NCBI RefSeq assembly: GCF_037023735.1
Contig: NZ_CP146069.1
Span: 2,707,501 to 2,771,500 of the forward strand
Source: Roseovarius sp. S88
Lineage (GTDB): Bacteria; Pseudomonadota; Alphaproteobacteria; Rhodobacterales; Rhodobacteraceae
DNA length: 64,000 nucleotides
Direction of reading: 5' to 3'
In this document: positions 1 through 8,678 of the stretch, one piece after another
How the letters are laid out: every line of letters begins with the position of its first letter
How positions within the stretch are numbered: position 1 is the stretch's first letter
Program-made: the position numbers and the translations under genes
The notes under the pieces: generated by a model
What the model was told of the DNA's origin: nothing
Database searches by the model: none
The model's input: the letters and a program-made list of their open reading frames with translations, nothing else

Positions 1-2
1 TG

Positions 3-1679
3 CTGGAGCGCAGCTACAAGACCGAGGCGACGCATCAGGGCTATATCGAGCCGCACGCCTGCCTTGCGCAGATGGGTCCCGATGGGCAGGCCGATCTGTG
101 GTGTTGCACCCAAGGGCATTACATGGTGCGCAACACCTGTGCCGCCATTCTGGGCCTCGACCAAGGCCAGCTGCGCGTCACCGCGTCTGAGATTGGCGGC
201 GGTTTTGGCGGCAAGACAACAGTGTTCCTGGAACCTGTCGCCCTGATGCTGGCCAAGAAATCCTCGCGCCCTGTGAAAATGGTCATGACCCGGTCCGAGG
301 TGCTTCGGGCCACAGGGCCGACCGCCTCAAGTTCGGTTGATGTCCGCATCGGCATGACCAAGGACGGTCTGATCACCGCCGCGAGCGCCGAGCTGCGCTA
401 TCAGGGTGGGGCCTATGCCGGGTCGCCTGTGGAATTCGGCTCAATGTCAGCCTTCGCACCTTATGACCTTGAAAACGTGCAGACAATCGGCTGGGACATC
501 GTCACCAACCGGCCTAAGCAAGCCGCCTATCGTGCCCCCGGCGCGCCCATGGCGGCCTTCGCGGTGGAATCTGCCATTGACGAACTGGCCAAGGGTTTTG
601 GTCTTGATCCGTTGGAAGTGCGTCTGAAAAACGCTGCGCGTGAAGGCACGGTGGCTTCTTATGGCCCCACCTATCCGGCGATTGGTCTGGAAGCGACTTT
701 GCGCACGGCCAAAGACCACCCGCACTGGACTGCGCCTTTGGGTGAAAACCAAGGTCGCGGCGTCGCCTGTGGCTTCTGGTTCAACTTTGGCGGGGACACC
801 TGTGTGTCGCTCAACATCACGCCCGATGGCACCGTGACGGTCAGCGAAGGCAACCCTGACATCGGCGGATCGCGTGCGTCGATGTCGATGATGGCCGCAG
901 AAGAGCTGGGCATTCCTTATGAGAAGGTCCGCACGATTGTGGCCGACACCGGTAGCCTTGGTCAGAACGAAGTCACAGACGGCTCTCGCGTGACCTTTGC
1001 CGTGGGCCTGGCCACGATTGAAGCTGCACGTGCCGCCAAGCGCGAGATGTGCAAGCGCGCCGCGATGGCCTGGGGCATCGAGCCCGAGGCGGTGGAATGG
1101 AAAGACGGTGCCGCGCACCCGGCAGGCCCCAATGCGGGCACACATCCGCCCATGAGCCTCGCAGAAATTGCAGCCATTGCCTCCAACACAGGCGGGCCGA
1201 TTGCGGGCCACCATGAGGCCAACCCCGAAGGCGCTGGCGTCAGCTTTGCCACCCATATGGTGGATACCGAAGTGGACCCCGAAACAGGTGCAGTGAAGAT
1301 CCTGCGCTATACGGTCTTCCAGGATGCAGGCAAGGCTGTGCATCCCGACTACGTGGAAGGCCAGTTTCAGGGCGGTGCCGTGCAAGGCATCGGCTGGGCG
1401 CTGAACGAGGAATATATCTACGGCGAGGATGGCATCCTGCAGAATGCAGGTTTTCTTGATTACCGCATCCCCGTCGCCTCAGACCTGCCGATGATCGACA
1501 CCGTGATTTTGGAAATCCCCAATCCGGGCCACCCTTACGGCGTGCGCGGTGTGGGCGAGACATCCATCGTGCCCCCCTTGGCCGCCATCGCCAACTCGGT
1601 GAGTGCGGCGTCTGGTGTACGGATGCAGGATTTGCCAATGTCACCCCCCAAGGTATTGAAAGCCATACAGGATCAGTGA
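3..1679 (+). CDS. Molybdopterin-binding subunit, xanthine dehydrogenase family (5' end missing)
   Basis: This is the C-terminal part, about 558 residues, of a large molybdenum hydroxylase subunit; the reading frame is open to the left edge, so the start lies outside. The glycine-rich cofactor loop GGGFGGK lies near nt 195-215. AYRAPGAPMAAFAVES follows in the middle, and GVRGVGETS near the end contains the Glu that acts as catalytic base in this family. Such enzymes hydroxylate N-heterocycles, purines or aldehydes using Mo-molybdopterin and pass electrons to FAD and 2Fe-2S partners, which should lie upstream. The AYxCSFR loop of true form I CO dehydrogenase is absent, so CO oxidation is unlikely. 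The substrate is unknown. The neighbouring oxygenase operon suggests a role in heterocycle or amine catabolism, but that is inference. Confidence 0.85.
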   Translation: MERSYKTEATHQGYIEPHACLAQMGPDGQADLWCCTQGHYMVRNTCAAILGLDQGQLRVTASEIGGGFGGKTTVFLEPVALMLAKKSSRPVKMVMTRSEVLRATGPTASSSVDVRIGMTKDGLITAASAELRYQGGAYAGSPVEFGSMSAFAPYDLENVQTIGWDIVTNRPKQAAYRAPGAPMAAFAVESAIDELAKGFGLDPLEVRLKNAAREGTVASYGPTYPAIGLEATLRTAKDHPHWTAPLGENQGRGVACGFWFNFGGDTCVSLNITPDGTVTVSEGNPDIGGSRASMSMMAAEELGIPYEKVRTIVADTGSLGQNEVTDGSRVTFAVGLATIEAARAAKREMCKRAAMAWGIEPEAVEWKDGAAHPAGPNAGTHPPMSLAEIAAIASNTGGPIAGHHEANPEGAGVSFATHMVDTEVDPETGAVKILRYTVFQDAGKAVHPDYVEGQFQGGAVQGIGWALNEEYIYGEDGILQNAGFLDYRIPVASDLPMIDTVILEIPNPGHPYGVRGVGETSIVPPLAAIANSVSAASGVRMQDLPMSPPKVLKAIQDQ

Positions 1680-1685
1680 TGTGAC

Positions 1686-1706
1686 GTCCCGGGCCAGCCC
1701 CGGGAC
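1686..1706 (+). other. Perfect hairpin between the molybdenum hydroxylase and moaD-like genes
   Basis: GTCCCGGG (1686-1693) and CCCGGGAC (1699-1706) form a perfect 8-bp stem with a 5-base loop, starting 6 bases after the upstream stop codon and ending 18 bases before the next start. No T-run follows, so it is not a classical intrinsic terminator. It may stabilise the upstream transcript or reduce read-through, or it may be a short dispersed palindrome. Confidence 0.5.
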
Positions 1707-1724
1707 CTCCACCCGAGGCGCGCC

Positions 1725-1970
1725 ATGGTCAAAGTGAAAATCTGGGGCTCTCTGGCCGCCTTTGCCGAGGATCAGCGCGAGGTAGAGGTTGAGGCCAGCA
1801 CCTTGCGCGAGTTGCTGGAGCGGCTGGGGCATAGTTACCCCGGCCTCAAACCGCAACTGGAGCGCGGCGTGTCCGTCTCAATTGACGGGCGGATTTACAA
1901 TGACAGCTGGTTCCAGCCGATCAAGCCCGATAGCGAAGTGGTGCTTCTGGCGCGGTTAAAGGGGGGATAG
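1725..1970 (+). CDS. MoaD/ThiS family small sulfur-carrier-like protein
   Basis: An 81-residue protein with the ubiquitin-like pattern of MoaD/ThiS. It begins VKVKIWGSLAAFAE, has a Leu-rich helix around residues 28-40 (LRELLERLG), and ends LLARLKGG with the terminal Gly-Gly used for adenylation and thiocarboxylation. MoaD supplies sulfur for molybdopterin synthesis and ThiS for thiazole synthesis. It sits 45 bases after a molybdoenzyme gene on the same strand, so a role in supplying or tuning cofactor for that enzyme is attractive, but no MoaE or MoeB partner is visible. The start ATG directly precedes the conserved first beta strand. Confidence 0.75.
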   Translation: MVKVKIWGSLAAFAEDQREVEVEASTLRELLERLGHSYPGLKPQLERGVSVSIDGRIYNDSWFQPIKPDSEVVLLARLKGG

Positions 1971-2096
1971 GCCGGACGTCGCACCGACCGATCCAAGTAA
2001 ATCCACGCCCACAAATTCAAGATGTGATATCTCTTCGACCCTCTTCACCATTCGTTAGCTTCATGCAGCTAAGAGACGAAAAAACGTCGCCTGGTC

Positions 2097-3371
2097 GTGC
2101 CTGTTCCCACGATCACGTTCCCGTCCGACGAAGACCGAAGAGAAATTTACGTGAACCAGAAAACGTCAGTCACCCTCGACCAGGAAAGACCATTCGAATT
2201 TGACGAGCTGTTCTTTTCACGCACGGACGAGCGCGGAGTCATTCAGGCCGGAAACAGCGTTTTCCAATCCATAAGCGCGTATTCCTGGGATGAAATACTT
2301 CATGCGCCACATCGTCTTATCCGCCATCCGGACATGCCGCGTGGCGTTTTCTGGCTGATGTGGGACACCATTCAAAAGGGCAACCCCATTGGCGCCTATG
2401 TTAAAAATCTTGCAAAAGATGGATGCTACTACTGGGTGTTTGCGGTTGTGACACCCATCGAAGGTGGATTTTTGTCCGTCAGGCTCAAACCAAGCAGTAC
2501 GGTGTTCGAAGCCGTCAAAAAGCAATACGCAGATTTGCGGGATGCCGAAGTGACGCAGAACGTGTCGCCCAAAGAAAGTGCGGCTCGACTAACAGATCAT
2601 CTCGCAGCTTTGGGATACGACAGCTACAGCGCTTTCATGGCACAGGCGCTCAGCCTGGAAGTCAGCGCGCGGGATGAACATCTGGGCCGTACGAAGGATG
2701 CGAGTCAAACTTGTTTTGAAAGACTCGCCAAATCAGCGGAAGACTTGCTTTACTGCACGAGCAACATTGCCGATGTGTTTTCAAAGAACAAACATATCCC
2801 GCTGAACCTGAAAATTCATGCTGCACAGCTTGGCGATATTGGCACACCGATTGGGACAATTTCGGACAATTACACCATGATTTCCAACGAGATTCAGCAG
2901 CAAATGTCTGAATTTGTTAGGAATTGCCACAACGTGTCACAGGCGGTTGGCAAGGGTTGGTTTTTGACCAGCACGGCCATGGTTCAGCGCCAGGTCATCG
3001 ACTTTTTCCAATACGAAGAGACCTGTGAGGCCGTCAATCAAGACGTAGAGATGCAGCATCTGCGCGCACAACAGCAAAGCTATTCCGAGCAGGCGCTCAA
3101 AGGGTTGCGTGCAATATCGTCTCAAATCGAGCTGTTTTCGCAATCCTGCGCGGAAATGCGACGACTATCGACCAGTCTCAAGGTCATCCGGGTCATCGGT
3201 AAGATCGAAAGCGCATCGATCGACAATTCACTAAACAACCTCGATCACCTGATCGATGATCTGGGACAGTTTCAATCGGTTCTGGGCGAAGGGTTGGATG
3301 CCGTAGATGTTGCCAACAAGCATATGCGTAGCGACGTCGACATCTTGATTGGGCGTCGGGCAGCCGCCTGA
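2097..3371 (+). CDS. PAS-domain protein, Aer-like N-terminus with helical C-terminus
   Basis: A 424-residue protein starting with GTG. Residues about 30-130 form an Aer-type PAS fold, with FFSRTDERGVIQAGNSVF, then IRHPDMPRGVFWLMWDTI, then AKDGCYYWVFAVVTPI. Aer PAS domains bind FAD and sense redox or oxygen. The remaining ~290 residues look helical and lack transmembrane segments. I do not see the conserved tip hairpin of methyl-accepting chemotaxis proteins, so direct coupling to CheA/CheW is doubtful. The protein is probably a soluble redox-sensing signalling protein or a diverged chemoreceptor. It has its own 126-base leader and is flanked by a convergent gene, so it is likely monocistronic. 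Confidence 0.7.
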   Translation: MPVPTITFPSDEDRREIYVNQKTSVTLDQERPFEFDELFFSRTDERGVIQAGNSVFQSISAYSWDEILHAPHRLIRHPDMPRGVFWLMWDTIQKGNPIGAYVKNLAKDGCYYWVFAVVTPIEGGFLSVRLKPSSTVFEAVKKQYADLRDAEVTQNVSPKESAARLTDHLAALGYDSYSAFMAQALSLEVSARDEHLGRTKDASQTCFERLAKSAEDLLYCTSNIADVFSKNKHIPLNLKIHAAQLGDIGTPIGTISDNYTMISNEIQQQMSEFVRNCHNVSQAVGKGWFLTSTAMVQRQVIDFFQYEETCEAVNQDVEMQHLRAQQQSYSEQALKGLRAISSQIELFSQSCAEMRRLSTSLKVIRVIGKIESASIDNSLNNLDHLIDDLGQFQSVLGEGLDAVDVANKHMRSDVDILIGRRAAA

Positions 3372-3503
3372 GACGCGCATTTTTTATGTTGGACCGGATT
3401 CCCTGGGCGGTGCACGACGAAAACGGCTGCGACATGACCTTTGCAAAGGCGCATGTTTGCACAGACGCTGGATGCGGACCAAAGGCATCGTTCATCTAAA
3501 GTG

Positions 3504-4292
3504 TCACACCGCCCCCTCCAAAAACTTCAGGACAGCTTTAGAAAACACTTCCGGGCGCTCCACCAATCCCAGATGCCGCAGCTCTGCGACAATCTCGACC
3601 TGGGCCTCTGGCATCTCATGCGCGATGGCCCAGCTCATGGCGGGGGTTGAGCCGCTGTCATGTTCGCAGGTCATAACCAATGCAGGTGCATCTATAGGCG
3701 GATCGGGCCGAATGAGTTCCGTCACACCGGCCGCCAGAACATAGCGGTGGGCGGCATAGTTGGCCGGGTCATTGGCTACGACGATCTGGCGCACTCGCGC
3801 CACGACATCCAGATTTTCGGCGTGAAAACCCTCGCTGAACCAACGTTTGAGTGCGGCATCTACGGTGGCCTCCGGCCCGCCCACTGCACTGTCGCGTGCG
3901 GCCTTTTCGTACATCGCCTGCGCCTCCGGTTCGCGTTCATGCGGAGAATTCAGGATCGCCAGCGCCGACACGCGCTCGGGATGATCGAGCGCCACGCGCC
4001 GGTTGATCATGCCGCCGAGCGAAAAGCCCACCAAAGCCGCCTGCCCAATTTGCAAATGATCCATCAGATCAACGAGTTGCTCGGAAAGCGCGGTCAGAGT
4101 GACCTCACCTTCGGGCACCGCACTCTCACCATGCCCCAAAAGATCATAGCTCAGCACGCGATACCGTTGGCTCAGCGCGGGCAACATCCCGTCCCAAGTG
4201 ATCTGACGGTTCAGACCCAGCCCGTGGATCAGCGCCACAACGGGCGCATCTTCGGGACCTGTCAGGTCATAAGCGGTGCCGTTCCACATCAT
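3504..4292 (-). CDS. Alpha/beta hydrolase (enol-lactonase / RutD-like)
   Basis: A 262-residue alpha/beta hydrolase. The N-terminal VALIHGLGLNR supplies the oxyanion region and the nucleophile elbow is GFSLGG. The acid is probably the Asp in TCEHDSGS and the catalytic His lies in RHLGLVERP. The family includes 3-oxoadipate enol-lactonases, carbon-carbon bond hydrolases and RutD-type carbamate hydrolases; sequence alone does not choose between them. Its start overlaps the stop of the upstream AA_synth gene by 4 bases (ATGA), so it is translationally coupled as the last gene of the five-gene operon reaching back to 8576. It probably hydrolyses a late intermediate of that pathway. Confidence 0.8.
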   Translation of the reverse strand: MMWNGTAYDLTGPEDAPVVALIHGLGLNRQITWDGMLPALSQRYRVLSYDLLGHGESAVPEGEVTLTALSEQLVDLMDHLQIGQAALVGFSLGGMINRRVALDHPERVSALAILNSPHEREPEAQAMYEKAARDSAVGGPEATVDAALKRWFSEGFHAENLDVVARVRQIVVANDPANYAAHRYVLAAGVTELIRPDPPIDAPALVMTCEHDSGSTPAMSWAIAHEMPEAQVEIVAELRHLGLVERPEVFSKAVLKFLEGAV

Positions 4293-4897
4293 ACCCCCGC
4301 CGGGTTATCGAGATCATGACCCATCTCTTCGAGATCCTTATACCGATCCCCAAGCCGGTGATTGGGATGTCCGCCCACGGACGCGCCCAGCGCCACGATG
4401 ATCTCATCCTCGGCCGGCGCATCGGGCACCGACACATGAATGGTCTGATAATGAGAGCGCCGCCCGCCATCATCCTTGTCCATCAGCGGGATGATCAGCG
4501 ATGCCCCGGCGGCCCCGCGCGTATTGGCAAAGGACATGTAGGATTTGGCCTTTAGCGCCTCGCGATACTGGTTGCCGAACCAGAGCGTGTGGGTCATCCC
4601 CTGCCCATGTTCCTGTTCGCCGCCCATGCCGACGAGCGAGGCCTTGCCATAGCCTTCGACCTTGCCGTCCGAGGCTTGCATGATCATGTCAGTCAGAAGC
4701 TTGCCCAAAACCGGACCGTGACTGCGGATCTCGGGGCTCATATCCTCCACATGGCCGCGTCCGAACCACGGGTTCTTTACAATCACCAACGCGGCATAAA
4801 GCTTGGTCGGTTCCGCCACATCTTTCCAGCCTTCCCGGTAGGTGGTCTGTTCCACCATCAGCGTGCGTCTGATTTCGACTTCGTTCTTATCCGGCAT
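4289..4897 (-). CDS. Amino acid synthesis (AA_synth, formerly DUF1185) family protein
   Basis: A 202-residue protein recognised by features of the AA_synth family: EIRRTLMVEQTTYREGWK near the N-terminus, VIVKNPWFGRGHVEDMSP, GKASLVGMGGEQEHG, and EIIVALGASVGGHPNHRLGD near the end. The biochemical role of the family is poorly defined despite its name. I chose the ATG at 4897 because a GGAG motif lies at suitable distance inside the end of the preceding gene, giving an 11-base overlap with it; an ATG at 4918 is less likely. Neighbours are a flavin monooxygenase upstream and an alpha/beta hydrolase downstream, an arrangement suggesting action on a ring-opened or amide intermediate, which is inference. 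Confidence 0.75.
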   Translation of the reverse strand: MPDKNEVEIRRTLMVEQTTYREGWKDVAEPTKLYAALVIVKNPWFGRGHVEDMSPEIRSHGPVLGKLLTDMIMQASDGKVEGYGKASLVGMGGEQEHGQGMTHTLWFGNQYREALKAKSYMSFANTRGAAGASLIIPLMDKDDGGRRSHYQTIHVSVPDAPAEDEIIVALGASVGGHPNHRLGDRYKDLEEMGHDLDNPAGV

Positions 4898-5945
4898 GGG
4901 CCAGCTCCTGTTGCGCAAATTCTGGCATCACCTTATCGATGAAAAGCTGCAGGCTGCGTTTTTGCAGGTCCATGTCGGCCCCCATCGAAGCGTAGTAGAC
5001 AAAGGCATCCGCGCCAAAGGCCTGATGCGCCTTGAGTTTTTCCACCACCTGAGCGGGGCTGCCGAACATCAGGTTCTCTTCCAGCATATCCGGGTCCACC
5101 CGAGCGTTGCCGTCAAGCTCTTCCAGAGGCACTTGTTCCGGGAAACCGTTCAGTACCTCGCCACGTTTCATCATCAGGTTGCCGAACTGACCCAAGACAT
5201 GCCGGATTGCGCCCATGGCACCTGCCCGATCCTGTTCACTTTCATAAACAGCAGTGTGGCGCATGATGGCCCAAGTCCCCTTGAACGGCTTACCAGCCGT
5301 CTCGACCGCATCCTTGAGCCGCTTGGCATAGGTTTCCACTTCACTCATCGGCATGGTGAGCGGCCAGCTGAGAATGTTGCACTCATGTTCGACGGCGTAG
5401 TCGAACGTAATCGGCGCACGCGCGGCCACCCAAACAGGGACCTCCGACTGCACCGGTTTGGGACAGGATGTGGCGCTTGGGAATTGCCAGAACTCGCCGT
5501 CATGGGCATAGTCGCCCTCCCACAGCTTTTGCACCACGGGCAGCATTTCCTGCATATACCGCCAGCTGTCTTTCTGATCGAGGCCAGGCTTCATCCGGTC
5601 GAATTCTCTTTGATAAGCCCCTGATCCGATGCCAAATTCCAGACGCCCGTCGCTGAGCAGGTCAAGCATCGCGGCTTCCCCGGCAAGGTTGATGGGATGC
5701 CAGTAGGCCGCGTTCACAACTCCGACGCCCAGACGGATGTTTTTGGCATGCTCGCCCCACCAGCCCAGGATCTGAAACGGGTTCGGCGCAATTGTCATCT
5801 CCAGCGCGTGATGCTCGGCGGCCCAGGCAATCTCAAACCCGGCAGCGTCAGCCATTTTGACCATCTCCAGCGTATGATCGCGCACCGCCTTCATGTCTGT
5901 TTCGGGCGTCATGCGTTCCAGATTGATCGCAAGATGAAATTTCAT
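4887..5945 (-). CDS. LLM-class (bacterial luciferase-like) flavin-dependent oxidoreductase
   Basis: A 352-residue TIM-barrel protein of the luciferase-like monooxygenase family. The start KFHLAINLERMTPETD is followed by AAGFEIAWAAEHHALEM, NIRLGVGVVNAAYWHPI and LSDGRLEFGIGSGAYQREF, all typical of the FMNH2- or F420-binding barrel. Group members oxidise small organic substrates with reduced flavin and O2; RutA, which opens the uracil ring, belongs to the same superfamily. No flavin reductase is visible, so reduced flavin would come from elsewhere. An AAGGGGA ribosome-binding site precedes the ATG, and the gene starts 12 bases after the Rieske gene in the same operon. Confidence 0.85.
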   Translation of the reverse strand: MKFHLAINLERMTPETDMKAVRDHTLEMVKMADAAGFEIAWAAEHHALEMTIAPNPFQILGWWGEHAKNIRLGVGVVNAAYWHPINLAGEAAMLDLLSDGRLEFGIGSGAYQREFDRMKPGLDQKDSWRYMQEMLPVVQKLWEGDYAHDGEFWQFPSATSCPKPVQSEVPVWVAARAPITFDYAVEHECNILSWPLTMPMSEVETYAKRLKDAVETAGKPFKGTWAIMRHTAVYESEQDRAGAMGAIRHVLGQFGNLMMKRGEVLNGFPEQVPLEELDGNARVDPDMLEENLMFGSPAQVVEKLKAHQAFGADAFVYYASMGADMDLQKRSLQLFIDKVMPEFAQQELAHAG

Positions 5946-5957
5946 ATCCGTCCCCTT

Positions 5958-7097
5958 TCAGGTCAAAAGTTTTTCGGCATACCACCCGGCGAACCGCGCG
6001 ACATTGGCCTCTAGAAGTGGTTGGAACCGCCCTTGCGCTGCGTCGGGCGCAGCCAGGCCGCGTTGTTGGTTTTCCAGGGCCGGGATGTCCTCATCAATCG
6101 CGGCATCGAGCCGAGTGTGATAGGCGGCAAGAGCCTCATCCGCGCCCGGTCGATCCAGCGTTTCGCGTGGGAAACACGCAGTTTGAATAACGCGGCATTG
6201 GTTTGGCCCCAGCGGATAGGCCTCATAAACCCAAAGCGCATCACGCCCTGCCGCGAATGTCATGTTGGGAAAGACCCACGTATAGCGCACGCCCTCTGCG
6301 GCACGGCCCGACAGCCCCGGCATGGGTGGGAGCGCTTTGTCCTGTTCGTCCTGCAAAAGTCCGCCAGTGCCCTCAGTCGGGCCAAACTGCGTGGCAAAGG
6401 CCCCCTGCACCGCGTCGGGCGCATCGGGCGGCAGATAGACATCGTCAATCGAGTCTGCATGCACGAAGGGCAGGTGGTAATATTCGTTAAAGACCTCCAG
6501 AAAGGCCTTCCAGTTGCAGCCCACGACCATCTCCCGGCGGCGCGTGGTGACGAGGTTTTCCAGTGGCCAGGGCGCATGAATGGCCGGGAACTCAGCCAGA
6601 ACCGTATCGAGCGCGGGCGCGTCGGGATTGAGGCAGATAAAAGCAAAGCCAAGCGACTCTTCGGCGCGATAGGTTTTGAGACCATAATCGGCCTTGTCAA
6701 ACCCCTCTACCGCATCCATCTCAGGTGCCGCGACGAGCCGTCCGTCCAGCCCATAAAACCACGAATGAAACGGGCAGCGCAGACCGCGACAGGTGCCCTG
6801 CCCCTCGACAAGCCGCGCGCCGCGATGGCGACAGGTATTGGCAAAGGCGCGCAACCCTCCATCTGTGTCGCGCAACAGAATGATCGCCTGCCCGGCCAGA
6901 TCAAGTGCGACGTAGTCCCCCTGCGCCTTCACCAAATCGGCGCGGCCTACACCGATCCACCCCCCGCGGAAGAGCCGGTCGGCCTCTAGCGCCTCAATCT
7001 CCACGTCGTTGTAACACCGCGGCGGAATGGAGTAGGCCTGCTCTGCCGGGGCACGGCAGGCTTGCAAGGCGTGTTGGAGGGCGTCGTCGAGGGCCAT
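5958..7097 (-). CDS. Rieske non-heme iron oxygenase, catalytic (alpha) subunit
   Basis: A 379-residue Rieske oxygenase alpha subunit. The 2Fe-2S ligands are C89, H91, C108 and H111 (CRHRGARL, then CPFHSWFYG). The mononuclear iron site shows H208 and H213 in NEYYHLPFVHAD; the carboxylate ligand is probably in DEDIPALE near the C-terminus. The overall pattern resembles quaternary-amine oxygenases such as CntA and choline monooxygenase more than aromatic dioxygenases, since there is no beta subunit. It needs a reductase, which is not nearby. It follows the aldehyde dehydrogenase by 3 bases and has a GAGGTGA ribosome-binding site. An oxygenase that releases an aldehyde by N- or O-dealkylation, followed by the dehydrogenase, would fit. 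Confidence 0.85.
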   Translation of the reverse strand: MALDDALQHALQACRAPAEQAYSIPPRCYNDVEIEALEADRLFRGGWIGVGRADLVKAQGDYVALDLAGQAIILLRDTDGGLRAFANTCRHRGARLVEGQGTCRGLRCPFHSWFYGLDGRLVAAPEMDAVEGFDKADYGLKTYRAEESLGFAFICLNPDAPALDTVLAEFPAIHAPWPLENLVTTRRREMVVGCNWKAFLEVFNEYYHLPFVHADSIDDVYLPPDAPDAVQGAFATQFGPTEGTGGLLQDEQDKALPPMPGLSGRAAEGVRYTWVFPNMTFAAGRDALWVYEAYPLGPNQCRVIQTACFPRETLDRPGADEALAAYHTRLDAAIDEDIPALENQQRGLAAPDAAQGRFQPLLEANVARFAGWYAEKLLT

Positions 7098-7100
7098 CGC

Positions 7101-8576
7101 TCACCTCATCTGAAACGGGTTGGCCATAGGCGCGTCCGACAGGTTCACCCAGACTGTTTTGGGGCGGGTGTAGTCGTAGACCGCCTGAAACCCGCTCTCA
7201 CGGCCATAGCCGGAGCCTTTGACACCGCCGAACTCGGCAATGGGAGAGATCACGCGATAGGTATTCACCCAGACAATCCCGGCCCGGACATTGCGTGCCA
7301 TACGCACCGAGCGCGCGGAATCGCGGGTGAATATCCCCGCCGCGAGGCCGTGCTTGGTCTGGTTGGCCAAGGCCAGTGCCTCTGCTTCAGTTTTGAACCG
7401 CAACACACTGAGAACCGGGCCAAAAAGCTCTGTGTCCACGATGGTCAGATCGGGCGACGGGCAATCAAGAATCGTTGGTTGAAAGAACATGTCGCTTGCC
7501 GCATCCGCCCGCGCCCCGCCACATACCAGACGCGCGCCCTCCGACACAGCGCCTTTGACCTGCGCCTCGATATGCTCAAGCTGCCCATGGGTGCAGAGCG
7601 GGCCCATCTCGGTTTCTTCCGCCATGGGATCGCCAATGCGTATACCAGCGGCAATTTCTGACATCTTTTCAAGGAACTGATCTGCGACAGTCTCGTGCAC
7701 GATAAGGCGACTACCTGCCACGCAGGATTGCCCGGAGGCACCGAATATACCGGCCACGCTAGCGTTGACCGCGCTTTCGATGTCGGCGTCTTCGAAAACG
7801 ATAAACGGGGATTTCCCACCCAGTTCCAGGCTGACCTCAGCAAAGTTTTCCGCCGAGTTGTGGATCACATGCCGCGCGGCCATGGGACCACCGGTAAAAC
7901 TCACCCGCGCCACCAAAGGATGCGAGGTCAGCACCTTGCCGCACGGGTCGCCATGGCCGGTCAGGATGTTCACCACCCCATCGGGAATACCCGCTTCGGC
8001 AACGAGCTTGCCAAACTCAAGGATTACGGCAGGCGCATGTTCCGAGGTTTTGAGCACCACGGTATTACCAGCCGCCAGAGCCGGGCCGATTTTGACCGCC
8101 GTGAGGAAAAGCTGACTGTTCCAGGGGACAATGGCGGCAATCACGCCCAAGGGCTCACGTTCGGTAAAGGCGAACATGTCGGGCTTGTCGATGGGCAGGG
8201 TCTTTCCCTCAATCTTATCCGCCGCCCCGGCGTAAAAGTAAAAGAATTCAGCTATATATTTGGCCTGCCAGCGGGTTTCCTTGAACATCTTGCCGCTGTC
8301 GCGGGTCTCGATCTCTCCCAGTGCCTCTGAGCGATCCGCCAGCAAATCGCCCAGCTTGCGCAGGCACGTCCCACGCTGGGTGGCCGTCATGGACGCCCAT
8401 GGCCCCTCATAGCAGGCGGCATGCGCCACCTGCACAGCGCGATCCACGTCCTCTGCCGTGGCCTCGGGCACACGCGCCCAGACAGCGCCAGTGGCCGGGT
8501 TGAACGTCTCAAACGTGCCGCCATCGCTGGCCTGCGCCCACGCCCCACCGATCAACATGGAATAGCTCTCGACCAT
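7101..8576 (-). CDS. NAD(P)-dependent aldehyde dehydrogenase
   Basis: A 491-residue aldehyde dehydrogenase. Visible are the Rossmann/NAD region IAAIVPWNSQLFLTAVKIGP, SFTGGPMAARHVI, the general base in LELGGKSPFIVFEDAD and the catalytic Cys in GQSCVAGSRL. Family-level similarity is to betaine-aldehyde and 5-carboxymethyl-2-hydroxymuconic-semialdehyde dehydrogenases. It is the first gene of a minus-strand operon of five genes ending at 3504 and has a strong GGGAGGA ribosome-binding site. A divergent LysR regulator starts 137 bases away, with two operator-like dyads between them. It probably oxidises the aldehyde produced by the oxygenase steps encoded downstream. Confidence 0.88.
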   Translation of the reverse strand: MVESYSMLIGGAWAQASDGGTFETFNPATGAVWARVPEATAEDVDRAVQVAHAACYEGPWASMTATQRGTCLRKLGDLLADRSEALGEIETRDSGKMFKETRWQAKYIAEFFYFYAGAADKIEGKTLPIDKPDMFAFTEREPLGVIAAIVPWNSQLFLTAVKIGPALAAGNTVVLKTSEHAPAVILEFGKLVAEAGIPDGVVNILTGHGDPCGKVLTSHPLVARVSFTGGPMAARHVIHNSAENFAEVSLELGGKSPFIVFEDADIESAVNASVAGIFGASGQSCVAGSRLIVHETVADQFLEKMSEIAAGIRIGDPMAEETEMGPLCTHGQLEHIEAQVKGAVSEGARLVCGGARADAASDMFFQPTILDCPSPDLTIVDTELFGPVLSVLRFKTEAEALALANQTKHGLAAGIFTRDSARSVRMARNVRAGIVWVNTYRVISPIAEFGGVKGSGYGRESGFQAVYDYTRPKTVWVNLSDAPMANPFQMR

Positions 8577-8644
8577 CGTGTCCTCCTCCCAAAGGCTGTA
8601 ACGAGGGTCGATCCCCTCAACACGCCCAGTCTTGCACGGAAATA

Positions 8645-8664
8645 CAATTCTTGAAATCGAATTG
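8645..8664. promoter_or_regulatory. Predicted LysR-type box 1 (CAATTC-N8-GAATTG)
   Basis: A perfect dyad of 6+6 bases separated by 8, containing the T-N11-A core (T8648, A8660) of LysR-family recognition sites. It lies between the divergent aldehyde dehydrogenase operon and the lysR gene, 68 bases from the operon start codon. It is a candidate site for the regulator encoded at 8714. Confidence 0.6.
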
Positions 8665-8678
8665 TTTTGCAGATTAAG

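Noticed and set aside
447..1385. 312-codon frame opposite the molybdenum hydroxylase gene
   Set aside because: Antisense shadow of a well-supported coding region.
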